Origin: Methanobacteriota archaeon
GTDB lineage: Archaea; Methanobacteriota; Methanobacteria; Methanobacteriales; Methanobacteriaceae
Assembly: GCA_023434825.1 (NCBI GenBank)
Contig: JAEYSH010000198.1
Span: forward strand, 1-12,248
Reading direction: 5' to 3'
DNA: 12,248 nt
Part shown: piece after piece, positions 6,139 to 12,248 of the stretch
Position numbering within the stretch: position 1 is the stretch's first letter
Layout of the letters: every line of letters starts with the position of its first letter
Made by a program: the position numbers and the translations under genes
Notes under the pieces: model-generated
What the model was told of the DNA's origin: nothing
The model's database searches: none
What the model saw: only the letters and a program-made list of their open reading frames with translations

Positions 6139-6537
6139 TTATTTACTTAAAATAAACCTTTGATAAATCTTTCTTCTATAAAGAGCATCTTCAACATTAT
6201 ATTTTAGCTGATTTTCCTCAAATGACATGGATATGTAACCATATGGCCTTGTTTTCCGCATCATTTGCATCATTTCCTCATTAAAATAACTGGTTATATA
6301 TACAATTGCTGTATCAAAATCATTGATAAGTTTTTCAGCTAATTTAATGCCATTATCGTTTTTAAAATTAGTATCTATTAATACAAGGTCCGGTTTCATA
6401 TTATAAGCCAATTTTAAGGCCTCTTTTTTAGATGATGCTATTATCGGAGTGCTATAGCCCCAGCATTTAAATTTATTTTGAAGATCAATTGCAATTACAG
6501 TTTCATCTTCAATAATTAGGATTTTTGAGCCATTCAT
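6139..6537 (-). CDS. Stand-alone response regulator receiver domain, degenerate Lys site
   Basis: This 132-residue protein is a single CheY-like receiver domain with no output domain. It has the acidic pair E10-D11 (LIIEDE), the phospho-acceptor aspartate D55 in LVLIDTNF, and T82 in YITSY. After the fifth strand most receivers have Lys-Pro followed by an aromatic residue (GYILKPF). Here the segment reads GYISMSFEENQL, so both the conserved lysine and proline are gone. That lysine contacts the phosphoryl group, so phosphorylation signalling may be altered. The start is supported by AGGGAG about 8 bases upstream. A TATA-like stretch lies near 6600-6615. The gene is convergent with cofG, its stop lying 12 bases from the cofG stop. 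No histidine kinase is encoded in the window, so its partner is unknown. Confidence 0.88.
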   Translation of the reverse strand: MNGSKILIIEDETVIAIDLQNKFKCWGYSTPIIASSKKEALKLAYNMKPDLVLIDTNFKNDNGIKLAEKLINDFDTAIVYITSYFNEEMMQMMRKTRPYGYISMSFEENQLKYNVEDALYRRKIYQRFILSK

Positions 6538-6651
6538 AGTCTTAACTCCCTGAATTTTGTAAAATTTAAGTAATACTATATTTAATATTATTATTAATTA
6601 TAATATATAAAATTTGCATTAAGTGGAAAATATAGCACGATTCGCTTAATT

Positions 6652-6694
6652 CATTATGCTAAATTTATTAAAGCGCCTATTAAGGCCCATAATG
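6652..6694. repeat. Nested inverted repeat
   Basis: Perfect 7-base arms CATTATG (6652-6658) and CATAATG (6688-6694) enclose a 4-base-pair hairpin GCCT/AGGC (6675-6686) with an ATTA loop. The structure sits about midway between the two divergent starts. It could be a regulator site or a weak RNA fold, and chance is possible in AT-rich DNA. Confidence 0.35.
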
Positions 6695-6845
6695 CACAAA
6701 TAAATTATAATGGTTGTTTTTAAATCCATTTTTTCTTAAAAATCTAAGTTAATAATATTTAATTTTTTGTAAAGATAATCTATAATAAGTGCACCATTTT
6801 GAAAATTAAGGGCATTATAAAGTGATTATAATTAATAAAACTTAA

Positions 6846-6853
6846 TATATAAA
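6846..6853 (+). promoter_or_regulatory. TATA box of the acetyltransferase gene
   Basis: TATATAAA lies 44 bases before the start codon at 6898. A start site about 25 bases downstream would give a leader of about 20 bases carrying AAGGTTAC just before the ATG. It probably drives the four-gene run that follows. Confidence 0.5.
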
Positions 6854-6897
6854 TTCTATACCATAATCAATCAATCAATTTAATAAACAAGGTTACA

Positions 6898-7362
6898 ATG
6901 AAAATAAAAATAGCAGATGCAGAAGATATTGAAGAAATACTGTCCCTACAAAAGATAGCATATATAAGTGAAGCTGAAATCTATAATGATTTTACTATTC
7001 CTCCATTAATTCAAACACTTGATGAAATTAAAGATGAATATAAAAGTAAAGTTTTCATTAAAGCAGTAGCACAAAATAAGATAATTGGATCTGTTAGAGC
7101 AAGAAAAATTGATTCAAAAACATGTTATATTGGAAAATTAATAGTTCATCCGAATTATCAAAATCAAGGTATTGGATCAAAATTAATGGATGAAATAGAA
7201 AAATATTTCAAAGATTGCAATGGATATGAACTCATTACTGGGCATAATAGTCAAAAAAACCTTCATATCTACCAAAAAAGAGGATATAAACTGTTTAAAA
7301 CTGAAAAATTAACTGATGACCTGAATTTAGTTTATTTAGAAAAAACAAAAAATGAATCTTAA
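6898..7362 (+). CDS. GNAT-family N-acetyltransferase
   Basis: This 154-residue protein has the GCN5-related acetyltransferase fold and is expected to move an acetyl group from acetyl-CoA to an amine. Motif A is clear at about 81-97: LIVHPNYQNQGIGSKLM, where Q-N-Q-G-I-G is the CoA pyrophosphate-binding loop. HIYQKRGYKLF (123-133) is the conserved motif B region, with the usual tyrosine and Gly-Tyr turn. The N-terminus MKIKIADAEDIEEILSLQ is the typical first strand and helix. The substrate cannot be inferred. The stop codon shares its last base with an ATG of the next frame (TAATG). The gene therefore heads an operon with the methyltransferase and probably the reductase and nitroreductase. Confidence 0.9.
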   Translation: MKIKIADAEDIEEILSLQKIAYISEAEIYNDFTIPPLIQTLDEIKDEYKSKVFIKAVAQNKIIGSVRARKIDSKTCYIGKLIVHPNYQNQGIGSKLMDEIEKYFKDCNGYELITGHNSQKNLHIYQKRGYKLFKTEKLTDDLNLVYLEKTKNES

Positions 7363-7373
7363 TGGAAGATTTT

Positions 7374-8102
7374 ATGAGCAAATTTGAAAAATCAGAATGG
7401 AAAAGAGATGAATCTGCACAGGAATTTATAGACAATGCGGATTACTATATTTTAGAAAGATATAGACTATTTGAAATAATGAAATCTTTATATAATCATT
7501 TTTTAAAGACCAGTATTAAAAATAGACCCACTAAAGTTCTTGATATTGGCTCTGGAGATGGGATATTAACAGAACAACTTTTAAAAATAGATGAAACAAT
7601 TGAAGGAACTTTAATTGATGGATCTTCAAAGATGCTCGAAAATGCAAATCAACGTCTAAAATCATATCCTCAAATGAAATATGTAAAAACAACATTTCAG
7701 GAACTTGTAGAATCTGGTTTAACAAATAAATATGATTTTATTATATCTTCATTAGCTATCCATCATTTAGACTTGGGCCAAAAAAAATTACTATTTAAAT
7801 TTATTTATAGCCATCTTAATGAATGTGGCTTTTTCATGAATATAGACACCATAAAAGCGTCTTCAACTGATTTAGAGGAATGGTATCTTAAGCTCTGGAA
7901 AGAATGGATAACTGAAAGAGAAACAGAAAATGAAAACATTGAAAGCTTCGTTCACATTCCCCAAAAGTATGAAAATAATCAAGATAACCACCCAGACACG
8001 CTGGAAGAACAGCTAAATTCATTAAAATTAATTGGATTTAAAAACGTTGATTGTTATTATAAATATGGAATCTTTGCTATTTATGGCGGTCAGAATATAT
8101 AA
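7374..8102 (+). CDS. Class I SAM-dependent methyltransferase
   Basis: This 242-residue enzyme has the Rossmann-like class I methyltransferase fold. Motif I, VLDIGSGDG (55-63), binds SAM. TLIDGSSKML (79-88) gives the acidic ribose-binding residue D82. FIISSLAIHHL (122-132) is motif IV and the following helix. GFFMNIDT is the next strand and GFKNVDCYYKYGIFAIYGG the C-terminal hairpin. It resembles the Methyltransf_12/25 families, and its substrate is not evident. The start at 7374 is preferred because GGAAGATTTT directly precedes it, like the GGTGATTTTT in front of the gene at 2725. An in-frame ATG at 7362 overlaps the previous stop and would add four residues; it remains possible through translational coupling. 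Confidence 0.9.
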   Translation: MSKFEKSEWKRDESAQEFIDNADYYILERYRLFEIMKSLYNHFLKTSIKNRPTKVLDIGSGDGILTEQLLKIDETIEGTLIDGSSKMLENANQRLKSYPQMKYVKTTFQELVESGLTNKYDFIISSLAIHHLDLGQKKLLFKFIYSHLNECGFFMNIDTIKASSTDLEEWYLKLWKEWITERETENENIESFVHIPQKYENNQDNHPDTLEEQLNSLKLIGFKNVDCYYKYGIFAIYGGQNI

Positions 8103-8145
8103 TAAAAACTTCAAAAACTTTTTTAAAACGAAATTAAGTGATACA

Positions 8146-8965
8146 ATGACAAAAATAGGTTTTATAGGCTACGGCAGCATGGGGAGCATGATAATTGAGG
8201 GTTTACTAAATTCAGATAAATTAGCCCCAGAAGAAGTTATTATTTCAAACAGATCTTTAAATAAACTTGATGAAATTAAAGAAGAATATCCAGAAATCGA
8301 TATAACTAATGATAACAAGTATTTGGCCAGTGAATGCCAGAAAATATTCATTTTCGTCGGAACTTCGGCTGTTAAAGAAGTGATTGAACAAATGCAAGAT
8401 GAAATATCGTATAATACCCATCTAATACATATTTCTGCCGGATTAACCATGGAAAATATAGAAAGCATTTTTGATGGAAAAATAACTAAAATAATCCCCA
8501 GTTTAACCTCCAAAGTAAATGAAGGGGTTTCATTAATCAATCATAATAAAAAAGTGGATAAAGAAAGTGCTGTATTTGTAAATAAATTATTTAAAACAAT
8601 TGGTGATGTAAAAATCATTCCAGAAGAAGATTTTGAAATTGGTTCAGATCTTACAAGCTGTGCTCCGGCTTTTATAGCATCAATTTTAAAGGAATTTGCA
8701 GATGTTGGAAGTAAAAATGGAAATTTTACTCCAGAAGAGGCACAAGAAATGGTTATAAACACTCTATGGCACTGCAAAGCTTTTATATGAAGAAAATATG
8801 AGTTTTGATGAAATAATTTCAAGAGTTGCAACTAAAGGCGGCATTACTGAACAGGGAATTAAAATTTTAGAAAATGAATTACCCGAAACTTTCGATAATT
8901 TATTTAAAACCACTTTAGACAAACATGAAGAAATAAAAGATAAATTGAAGCACCAATATCAATAA
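8146..8965 (+). pseudogene. proC: Pyrroline-5-carboxylate reductase-like gene (ProC/ComER type), frameshifted
   Basis: The family reduces pyrroline-5-carboxylate to proline with NAD(P)H. The first frame begins MTKIGFIGYGSMG, the dinucleotide-binding Rossmann loop, after AAGTGATAC. It continues through IIPSLTSKVNEG and LTSCAPAFIASI to EMVINTL, then changes to WHCKAFI and stops at 8790. The expected continuation YGTAKLLYEE and SRVATKGGITEQGI, which is the highly conserved C-terminal signature, lies in the frame one base on and stops at 8965. Adding one CT to CACTCTATGG (8762-8769) restores NTLYGTAKLL and 273 residues, the family length. TSCAPAF and IPSLTS resemble the ComER-like branch more than classical ProC, so a role in proline synthesis is not certain. 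A sequencing error, a true lesion or recoding could explain the break. Confidence 0.85.
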
Positions 8966-8982
8966 AATAAAGGAAATTGGAC

Positions 8983-9591
8983 ATGTTAACAACCAGAGAA
9001 GCTATTGAAAAAAGAAGAAGCATTAGGAAGTTCAAAGACAAGAATGTGCCTGATGAGCATATAATGGAATTAATAGAAGCAGCTAGACTTGCTCCTTCTG
9101 GTTGCAATGCTCAGCCATGGCGTTTTAAAATTGTTAAAGATAAAGAAGCGAGATTAAAACTAGCTGAAGCTGCTCATAATCAATCTTTTATTGCTAAAGC
9201 GCCGGTTGTAATTGTTTGCTGTGCTGATATTTCTAATTATATTGAAGGTTCAGCTTCTGGAATTCAAGACCTTGGTAAAATAGGTGCAGTTGAAGACAGA
9301 GTTGTAAATATCATCTGTAAAAACATTGATGAAATGAAAGAAATGGACATAAACGAAATTAGTCCCAGAATAGCAGCGAATGTAGCAATTGCAATTGAAC
9401 ATATAGTCTTAAGAGCACTCGATTTTGATCTAGGAACCTGCTGGATTAGAGCATTAGAAGAAGATAAAATAAAAAATATTTTCGGCTGGAATGAAAATAT
9501 TTATCCCGTAGCTCTTTTACCTGTCGGATATCCTGATGAATTACCTAAAGCAAGAAAAAGGTTCAAAATTGAAGAAATACTTCTTGATTAA
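8983..9591 (+). CDS. Nitroreductase-family FMN oxidoreductase
   Basis: This 202-residue protein belongs to the nitroreductase superfamily, whose members are usually homodimers that bind FMN and reduce nitro compounds, quinones or flavin-linked substrates. EKRRSIRKF (9-17) holds the FMN-phosphate-binding arginines. APSGCNAQPWRF (37-48) is the conserved PSxxNxQPW flavin loop. Later segments are SFIAKAPVVIVCCAD, GTCWIRALEE (151-160) and LLPVGYPDE (179-187). The start is placed at ATG 8983, with AGGA at 8971-8974 eight bases upstream; an in-frame TTG at 8977 is too close to that site. The insert around 81-130 is typical of methanogen and clostridial single-domain members. The gene lies 17 bases after the reductase reading frame and is probably the last of that operon. 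Confidence 0.92.
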   Translation: MLTTREAIEKRRSIRKFKDKNVPDEHIMELIEAARLAPSGCNAQPWRFKIVKDKEARLKLAEAAHNQSFIAKAPVVIVCCADISNYIEGSASGIQDLGKIGAVEDRVVNIICKNIDEMKEMDINEISPRIAANVAIAIEHIVLRALDFDLGTCWIRALEEDKIKNIFGWNENIYPVALLPVGYPDELPKARKRFKIEEILLD

Positions 9592-9624
9592 CGATAATTA
9601 AAAATAAATTAAATAATAAAGTTT

Positions 9625-9882
9625 TTAATGTTTATAAGCTACAAGATATAACGCATATATCACAACAATATAAGCAAATCCTCGAATAACCACTAAAGCT
9701 GTAGTTGAACTAGCATAACCTAAAATAGTCGCAAAATGGGAAATTCCAAAAAGACCAAAAGAAACCCCAATATAAAGAGGAATTGCGTTATCTGTTTTTT
9801 TGTATCCTATAACTGCTAAAACCACTATTATAATACAAAAAATCAAATTTGCTATAATCACTGGATCAAGTACAATTGCCAT
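9625..9882 (-). CDS. Small three-helix membrane protein of unknown function
   Basis: This 85-residue protein is almost entirely hydrophobic, with three predicted membrane spans at about 8-26, 34-54 and 62-82. Short loops contain GYKKTDNAIP between spans 1 and 2 and GYASST between 2 and 3. Span 2 carries the striking sequence SFGLFGISHFATILGY, whose glycines, histidine and aromatic residues suggest tight helix packing or ligand contact. Span 3 starts with an arginine (VVIRGF). I do not recognise a named family. Similar three-helix units occur, to my memory, as membrane sensor parts of methanogen histidine kinases, but that is inference. GGTGATT (9887-9893) four bases before the ATG supports the start, and TTTATAAA at 9919-9926 is its TATA box. 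The gene is convergent with the nitroreductase. Confidence 0.8.
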   Translation of the reverse strand: MAIVLDPVIIANLIFCIIIVVLAVIGYKKTDNAIPLYIGVSFGLFGISHFATILGYASSTTALVVIRGFAYIVVIYALYLVAYKH

Positions 9883-9918
9883 GTTTAATCACCTATATCA
9901 TGTTTAAAACAGTTAATA

Positions 9919-9926
9919 TTTATAAA
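9919..9926 (-). promoter_or_regulatory. TATA box of the small membrane protein gene
   Basis: TTTATAAA lies 37 bases before the ATG at 9882, followed on the minus strand by the GGTGATT ribosome binding site. The implied leader is only about 15 bases. The box is symmetrical, but the gene orientation decides its use. Confidence 0.5.
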
Positions 9927-10126
9927 CCTTATCTCAAATTATATTAAAAATATAATAAATAATAAAAAAATCAATTTAAGTAAAATAGATATATGATGAA
10001 AATTAATATACTAATCCAAGCTTAAATAACTTCTATAAAAAGTTTATTTATCTTTTAGAGTGTTTAATTTAAGAACATGTTATCATATATTAACAATGAA
10101 ACTCCGTAAGGTTTAAATATCAAAAG

Positions 10127-10134
10127 TATATAAT
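10127..10134 (+). promoter_or_regulatory. TATA box of the tRNA operon
   Basis: TATATAAT, preceded by AAAAG, lies 22-29 bases before the first base of tRNA-Cys. This is the expected archaeal spacing for a transcript starting a few bases ahead of the tRNA. It probably drives both tRNA genes, since only 28 bases separate them. Confidence 0.65.
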
Positions 10135-10155
10135 CTAACTAATGCGCTAACATAT

Positions 10156-10229
<74 letters not shown>

Positions 10230-10255
10230 TCAAATTCACTTTAAACTATTCTAAA

Positions 10256-10401
<146 letters not shown>

Positions 10402-10405
10402 TAAC

Positions 10406-10412
10406 TTTTTTT
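10406..10412 (+). terminator. T-tract terminator of the tRNA operon
   Basis: Seven consecutive Ts begin five bases after the discriminator base of tRNA-Trp. An oligo-T run of this kind is the usual stop signal for archaeal RNA polymerase. Confidence 0.6.
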
Positions 10413-10482
10413 AGATTTTAACTCATTTTCGTTAAATATAACTTCTTTTAAATCAAAATTTAATTAAAAAAGATGTGATTAA

Positions 10483-11103
10483 ATGAAAAAATTTAACAAT
10501 GTCACCATGATTGAAGGAATTGGCTTTGATTCTAATATTTATATCTTTGACGACGTAATAGTTGATACCGGAACCGGTGAAAACTTTGAATATGTACTTA
10601 ATTCCATTAAAAACGCTGGTTTTGATATTGCAAAAGACATAAAAAGAATTGTAAATACCCATTGCCATTACGATCATACAGGTGGAAACCGTTTTTTCAA
10701 TGCAAAAATTGCAATTCATGAAGCTGATGCTCCAGCTCTCGAAAAAGGAGATATTAATGCAACTGCAGCATTTATGTTTGGAAGGCCTCTTGAACCTGTA
10801 AAAATCGATTATCACCTTAAAGAAGGAGATAAAATTAATGATTTTGAGGTTATCCATACTCCAGGACACACAATTGGCGGAATATGTCTTTATGACGGCG
10901 AAACGTTGATTTCTGGTGATACTGTATTTGCAGATGGCGGCTTTGGTAGGTTTGATATTGGTGGAGATATAACCATGCTCAAAGCGTCTATACAAAAATT
11001 ATCGGAACTTGAAGTTGAATATTTACTTCCGGGACACGGTCCTGCTGTTGATAACGGTTCTGAACATATAAATATGTCCAATAGAATTATCAAACAATTC
11101 TAA
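10483..11103 (+). CDS. Metallo-beta-lactamase-fold hydrolase
   Basis: This 206-residue cytoplasmic protein is of the glyoxalase II-like MBL superfamily. The metal-binding motif THCHYDHTGG (59-68) gives H60, H62, D64 and H65. H129 lies in HTPGHTIGG, D146 in SGDTVFA, and H185 in LLPGHGP, so the full two-metal site is present. Such proteins hydrolyse thioesters such as S-lactoylglutathione or related substrates, or act in redox chemistry when fused to other domains. Here no extra domain is present, so the substrate is open. The C-terminal glutathione-binding region of true GloB enzymes is absent. The start is supported by GATGTGATT just upstream, and a TATA-like AAATATAA lies near 10434. The gene follows the tRNA terminator and has its own promoter. 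It is convergent with the gene ending at 11131. Confidence 0.92.
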   Translation: MKKFNNVTMIEGIGFDSNIYIFDDVIVDTGTGENFEYVLNSIKNAGFDIAKDIKRIVNTHCHYDHTGGNRFFNAKIAIHEADAPALEKGDINATAAFMFGRPLEPVKIDYHLKEGDKINDFEVIHTPGHTIGGICLYDGETLISGDTVFADGGFGRFDIGGDITMLKASIQKLSELEVEYLLPGHGPAVDNGSEHINMSNRIIKQF

Positions 11104-11125
11104 TTTTAAAAAAATAAAAGATAAT

Positions 11126-11146
11126 TGTTTTCACTTAATGAAAACA
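11126..11146. terminator. Stem-loop at the meeting point of convergent genes
   Basis: TGTTTTCA and TGAAAACA form a perfect 8-base-pair stem with a CTTAA loop. On the minus strand it spans the last codons and stop of the membrane hydrolase gene and is followed by a T-rich run (complement of 11107-11119). It may act as a terminator or 3'-end protector in both directions. Confidence 0.45.
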
Positions 11147-12072
11147 TTTATATTATTATTGTGGTATCCAGTATCAATAACGTCAAAGTACGTTAATTTC
11201 CATGCATTTCCATCGTAGCTAGCATTAATACATGGATAATAAGCATCCCACATGAAATTTTGAACTTCTGGAAGTTTATCTGCCTTATTTATAGCCTCTT
11301 GAGCAGATTGAATACTACCGCCCGACACTGTAAGATTTTGAACAGTTTTAACATCTAATTTTTCGTTATTTAATGTATTGTACTTGAATGAATAGTAAGT
11401 ACTGTTGTTACTGTTGCTCTGAACTATAGTCCAAGTAAACATGTCTGCAGTAGGATAAGCCACAGAATAAACGTAATTTCCACTTACAGGATTATCTTCC
11501 AGTGAATTCATTTTTTCATAAGCTCTAATACCGCCAAAAGAGATCAAAATAACCATGAAAATTGCCATTGCAGCCTTCTTATACTTCATATCTAACTTTA
11601 AATAAAGAATTAACAAAACTATGAGCGCTATAACTGCTGTAGTAATGTCAATGTAGTAATATATTTCTGCGCTGAATCTTTGGAGTGTAAATGGATATAA
11701 CAGAGGTATTCCACGGGATGTTAAAAAATCAAGGCATAAATGAGTTAGTGCTCCAAAGTAAGCTATTCCTATAGTTTTCCATGTAAATACAACAGAAATA
11801 TCGCGCCTTATTATCTTTCCAATAAATTCATTTATCTGTTTTCTAGAAATTACGAATAAAAACAGAGTTGAAGTAACTGCTGCAAAAATAAATGAGTGTG
11901 TAATTCCTCTATGTGAGAAAACAAAGAGATATGGAACTAAAAATCCAACCCAAGCCACAAATATGGTGTCAAAATCAATTGAAATTCCACCAAATCCTCC
12001 TTCAAGCTTATATTTACTTCCAATTGCAAATAAAATTATAAATGGTACCAGAAAATGTGTAAAAAAGTCCAT
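11131..12072 (-). CDS. Membrane-bound metal-dependent hydrolase (YdjM/DUF457-like) with external C-terminal domain
   Basis: This 313-residue membrane protein begins MDFFTHFLVPF and carries the family histidine motifs: H6, HRGITHS (54-60) and ALTHLCLDFLTSRGIPLLYPF (108-128) with H111 and D115. Such proteins are called metal-dependent hydrolases, but few have known substrates. About five hydrophobic segments are visible: 6-18, 36-53, 60-75, 101-115 and 140-160, plus 167-182. After the last span a hydrophilic tail (about 185-313) is rich in Asn, Ser and Tyr. It contains the N-glycosylation sequons NNS, NST, NLT and NAS, which suggests it faces outside. AT-rich but normal codon use was seen. GAGGAGATGG, seven bases before the ATG, is a strong ribosome binding site. 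The start directly follows the stop of the upstream methyltransferase-like gene. Confidence 0.88.
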   Translation of the reverse strand: MDFFTHFLVPFIILFAIGSKYKLEGGFGGISIDFDTIFVAWVGFLVPYLFVFSHRGITHSFIFAAVTSTLFLFVISRKQINEFIGKIIRRDISVVFTWKTIGIAYFGALTHLCLDFLTSRGIPLLYPFTLQRFSAEIYYYIDITTAVIALIVLLILYLKLDMKYKKAAMAIFMVILISFGGIRAYEKMNSLEDNPVSGNYVYSVAYPTADMFTWTIVQSNSNNSTYYSFKYNTLNNEKLDVKTVQNLTVSGGSIQSAQEAINKADKLPEVQNFMWDAYYPCINASYDGNAWKLTYFDVIDTGYHNNNINVFIK

Positions 12073-12248
12073 TTATATCCATCTCCTCGTTTTTTTACTG
12101 TGTTCCACGTATTTATCCCCAAATTTTAGGACCATCATTTTTTCTTCAAATTTTATATACCATTGGTCAGTTATCAATATAAATATAATTAAAATGATAA
12201 AAGCCGAAATTGTACCTAAAATAAGACTAATACCTAATAAAGCAATAA
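12073..12248 (-). CDS. C-terminal part of an isoprenylcysteine carboxyl methyltransferase-like membrane protein (partial)
   Basis: An open frame enters from the right edge and ends in TAA at 12075-12073. The 57 visible residues start with a membrane helix, LLGISLILGTISAFIILI, followed by TDQWYIKFEEKMMVLKFG and DKYVEHSKKTRRWI. Glutamates followed by a Phe-Gly, a Tyr and a Lys-Lys-Thr-Arg-Arg end are characteristic of the ICMT/phospholipid N-methyltransferase family, whose C-terminal region forms the SAM-binding site at the membrane. The true substrate in archaea is unknown. The stop codon is immediately followed by the ATG of the membrane hydrolase, and that gene's ribosome binding site lies inside this one, so the two should be translationally coupled. 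Confidence 0.75.
   Translation of the reverse strand, partial: IALLGISLILGTISAFIILIIFILITDQWYIKFEEKMMVLKFGDKYVEHSKKTRRWI

Larger units (their letters stand above)
6538..6897. other. 360-base gene-free region with nested inverted repeats
   Basis: This region holds the divergent promoters of the response regulator (minus) and the acetyltransferase gene (plus). No coding frame was found. A nested inverted repeat is present at 6652-6694: outer arms CATTATG/CATAATG and an inner hairpin GCCT-ATTA-AGGC at 6675-6686. A TATA-like TATATAAA at 6846-6853 fits the acetyltransferase gene. The rest is AT-rich without visible structure. Confidence 0.55.

Noticed and set aside
7362..7373. The TAATG overlap ATG as the methyltransferase start
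   Set aside because: It is possible by coupling, but the ATG at 7374 has a GGAAGATTTT spacer pattern like that of the gene at 2725, so it was preferred.
8169..8831. Two minus-strand frames antisense to the proC-like gene
   Set aside because: Both mirror conserved reductase codons. Neither has an upstream ribosome binding site or recognisable product.
9994..10000. ATGATGA near 9994 as a box C of another C/D RNA
   Set aside because: No CTGA box D or closing stem follows within a suitable distance.
10453..10995. A 180-codon minus-strand frame overlapping the MBL-fold gene
   Set aside because: It is antisense to a gene with a complete metal-binding site, has no ribosome binding site, and its translation is Cys/Ile/Phe-rich without family features.

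Overview
The window looks like the chromosome of a mesophilic methanogenic archaeon, most likely a Methanobacterium-like member of the Methanobacteriales. The DNA is strongly AT-rich. Many starts are preceded by GGTGAT/AGGAG-type ribosome binding sites, and promoters have TATA boxes of the TTATATAA type. It carries genes for two methanogen cofactors: mptA for methanopterin and cofG for coenzyme F420. One tRNA gene has an archaeal intron at position 37/38. No rRNA, CRISPR array, insertion sequence or phage gene was seen.

Layout. Positions 1-118 hold the end of a membrane transporter. An 87-residue protein of unknown function follows, behind a palindromic operator-like site, and it meets a convergent HIT-family gene. 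A 564-base gene-free stretch holds a long stem-loop and two copies of a TTACTTACTACTT motif. Next come a histone-deacetylase-like amidohydrolase and a methanogen protein of unknown function (probably DUF2100). A third variant of the motif lies in the mptA promoter region. The cluster mptA - unknown 144-residue gene - cofG ends at 6126. A stand-alone response regulator on the minus strand has lost the usual Lys-Pro signature of receiver domains. A four-gene plus-strand run follows: GNAT acetyltransferase, SAM methyltransferase, a ProC/ComER-like reductase interrupted by a frameshift, and a nitroreductase. A small three-helix membrane protein lies convergent to this run.

The tRNA island at 10156-10401 carries tRNA-Cys(GCA) and tRNA-Trp(CCA). 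The tRNA-Trp intron reads as a box C/D guide RNA that targets C34 of its own tRNA. A metallo-beta-lactamase-fold hydrolase follows. On the minus strand, the end of an isoprenylcysteine-methyltransferase-like gene abuts a membrane metal-dependent hydrolase of the YdjM/DUF457 type.

How the genes fit together. The clearest functional unit is the mptA-cofG cluster, which makes precursors of the C1 carrier tetrahydromethanopterin and of the hydride carrier F420. The rest is ordinary chromosomal content. The most distinctive items are the guide RNA inside the tRNA-Trp intron, the two-base slip in the proC-like gene, the degenerate response regulator, and the unexplained stem-loop at 1228-1279. I see no convincing new multigene defence or mobile system here.
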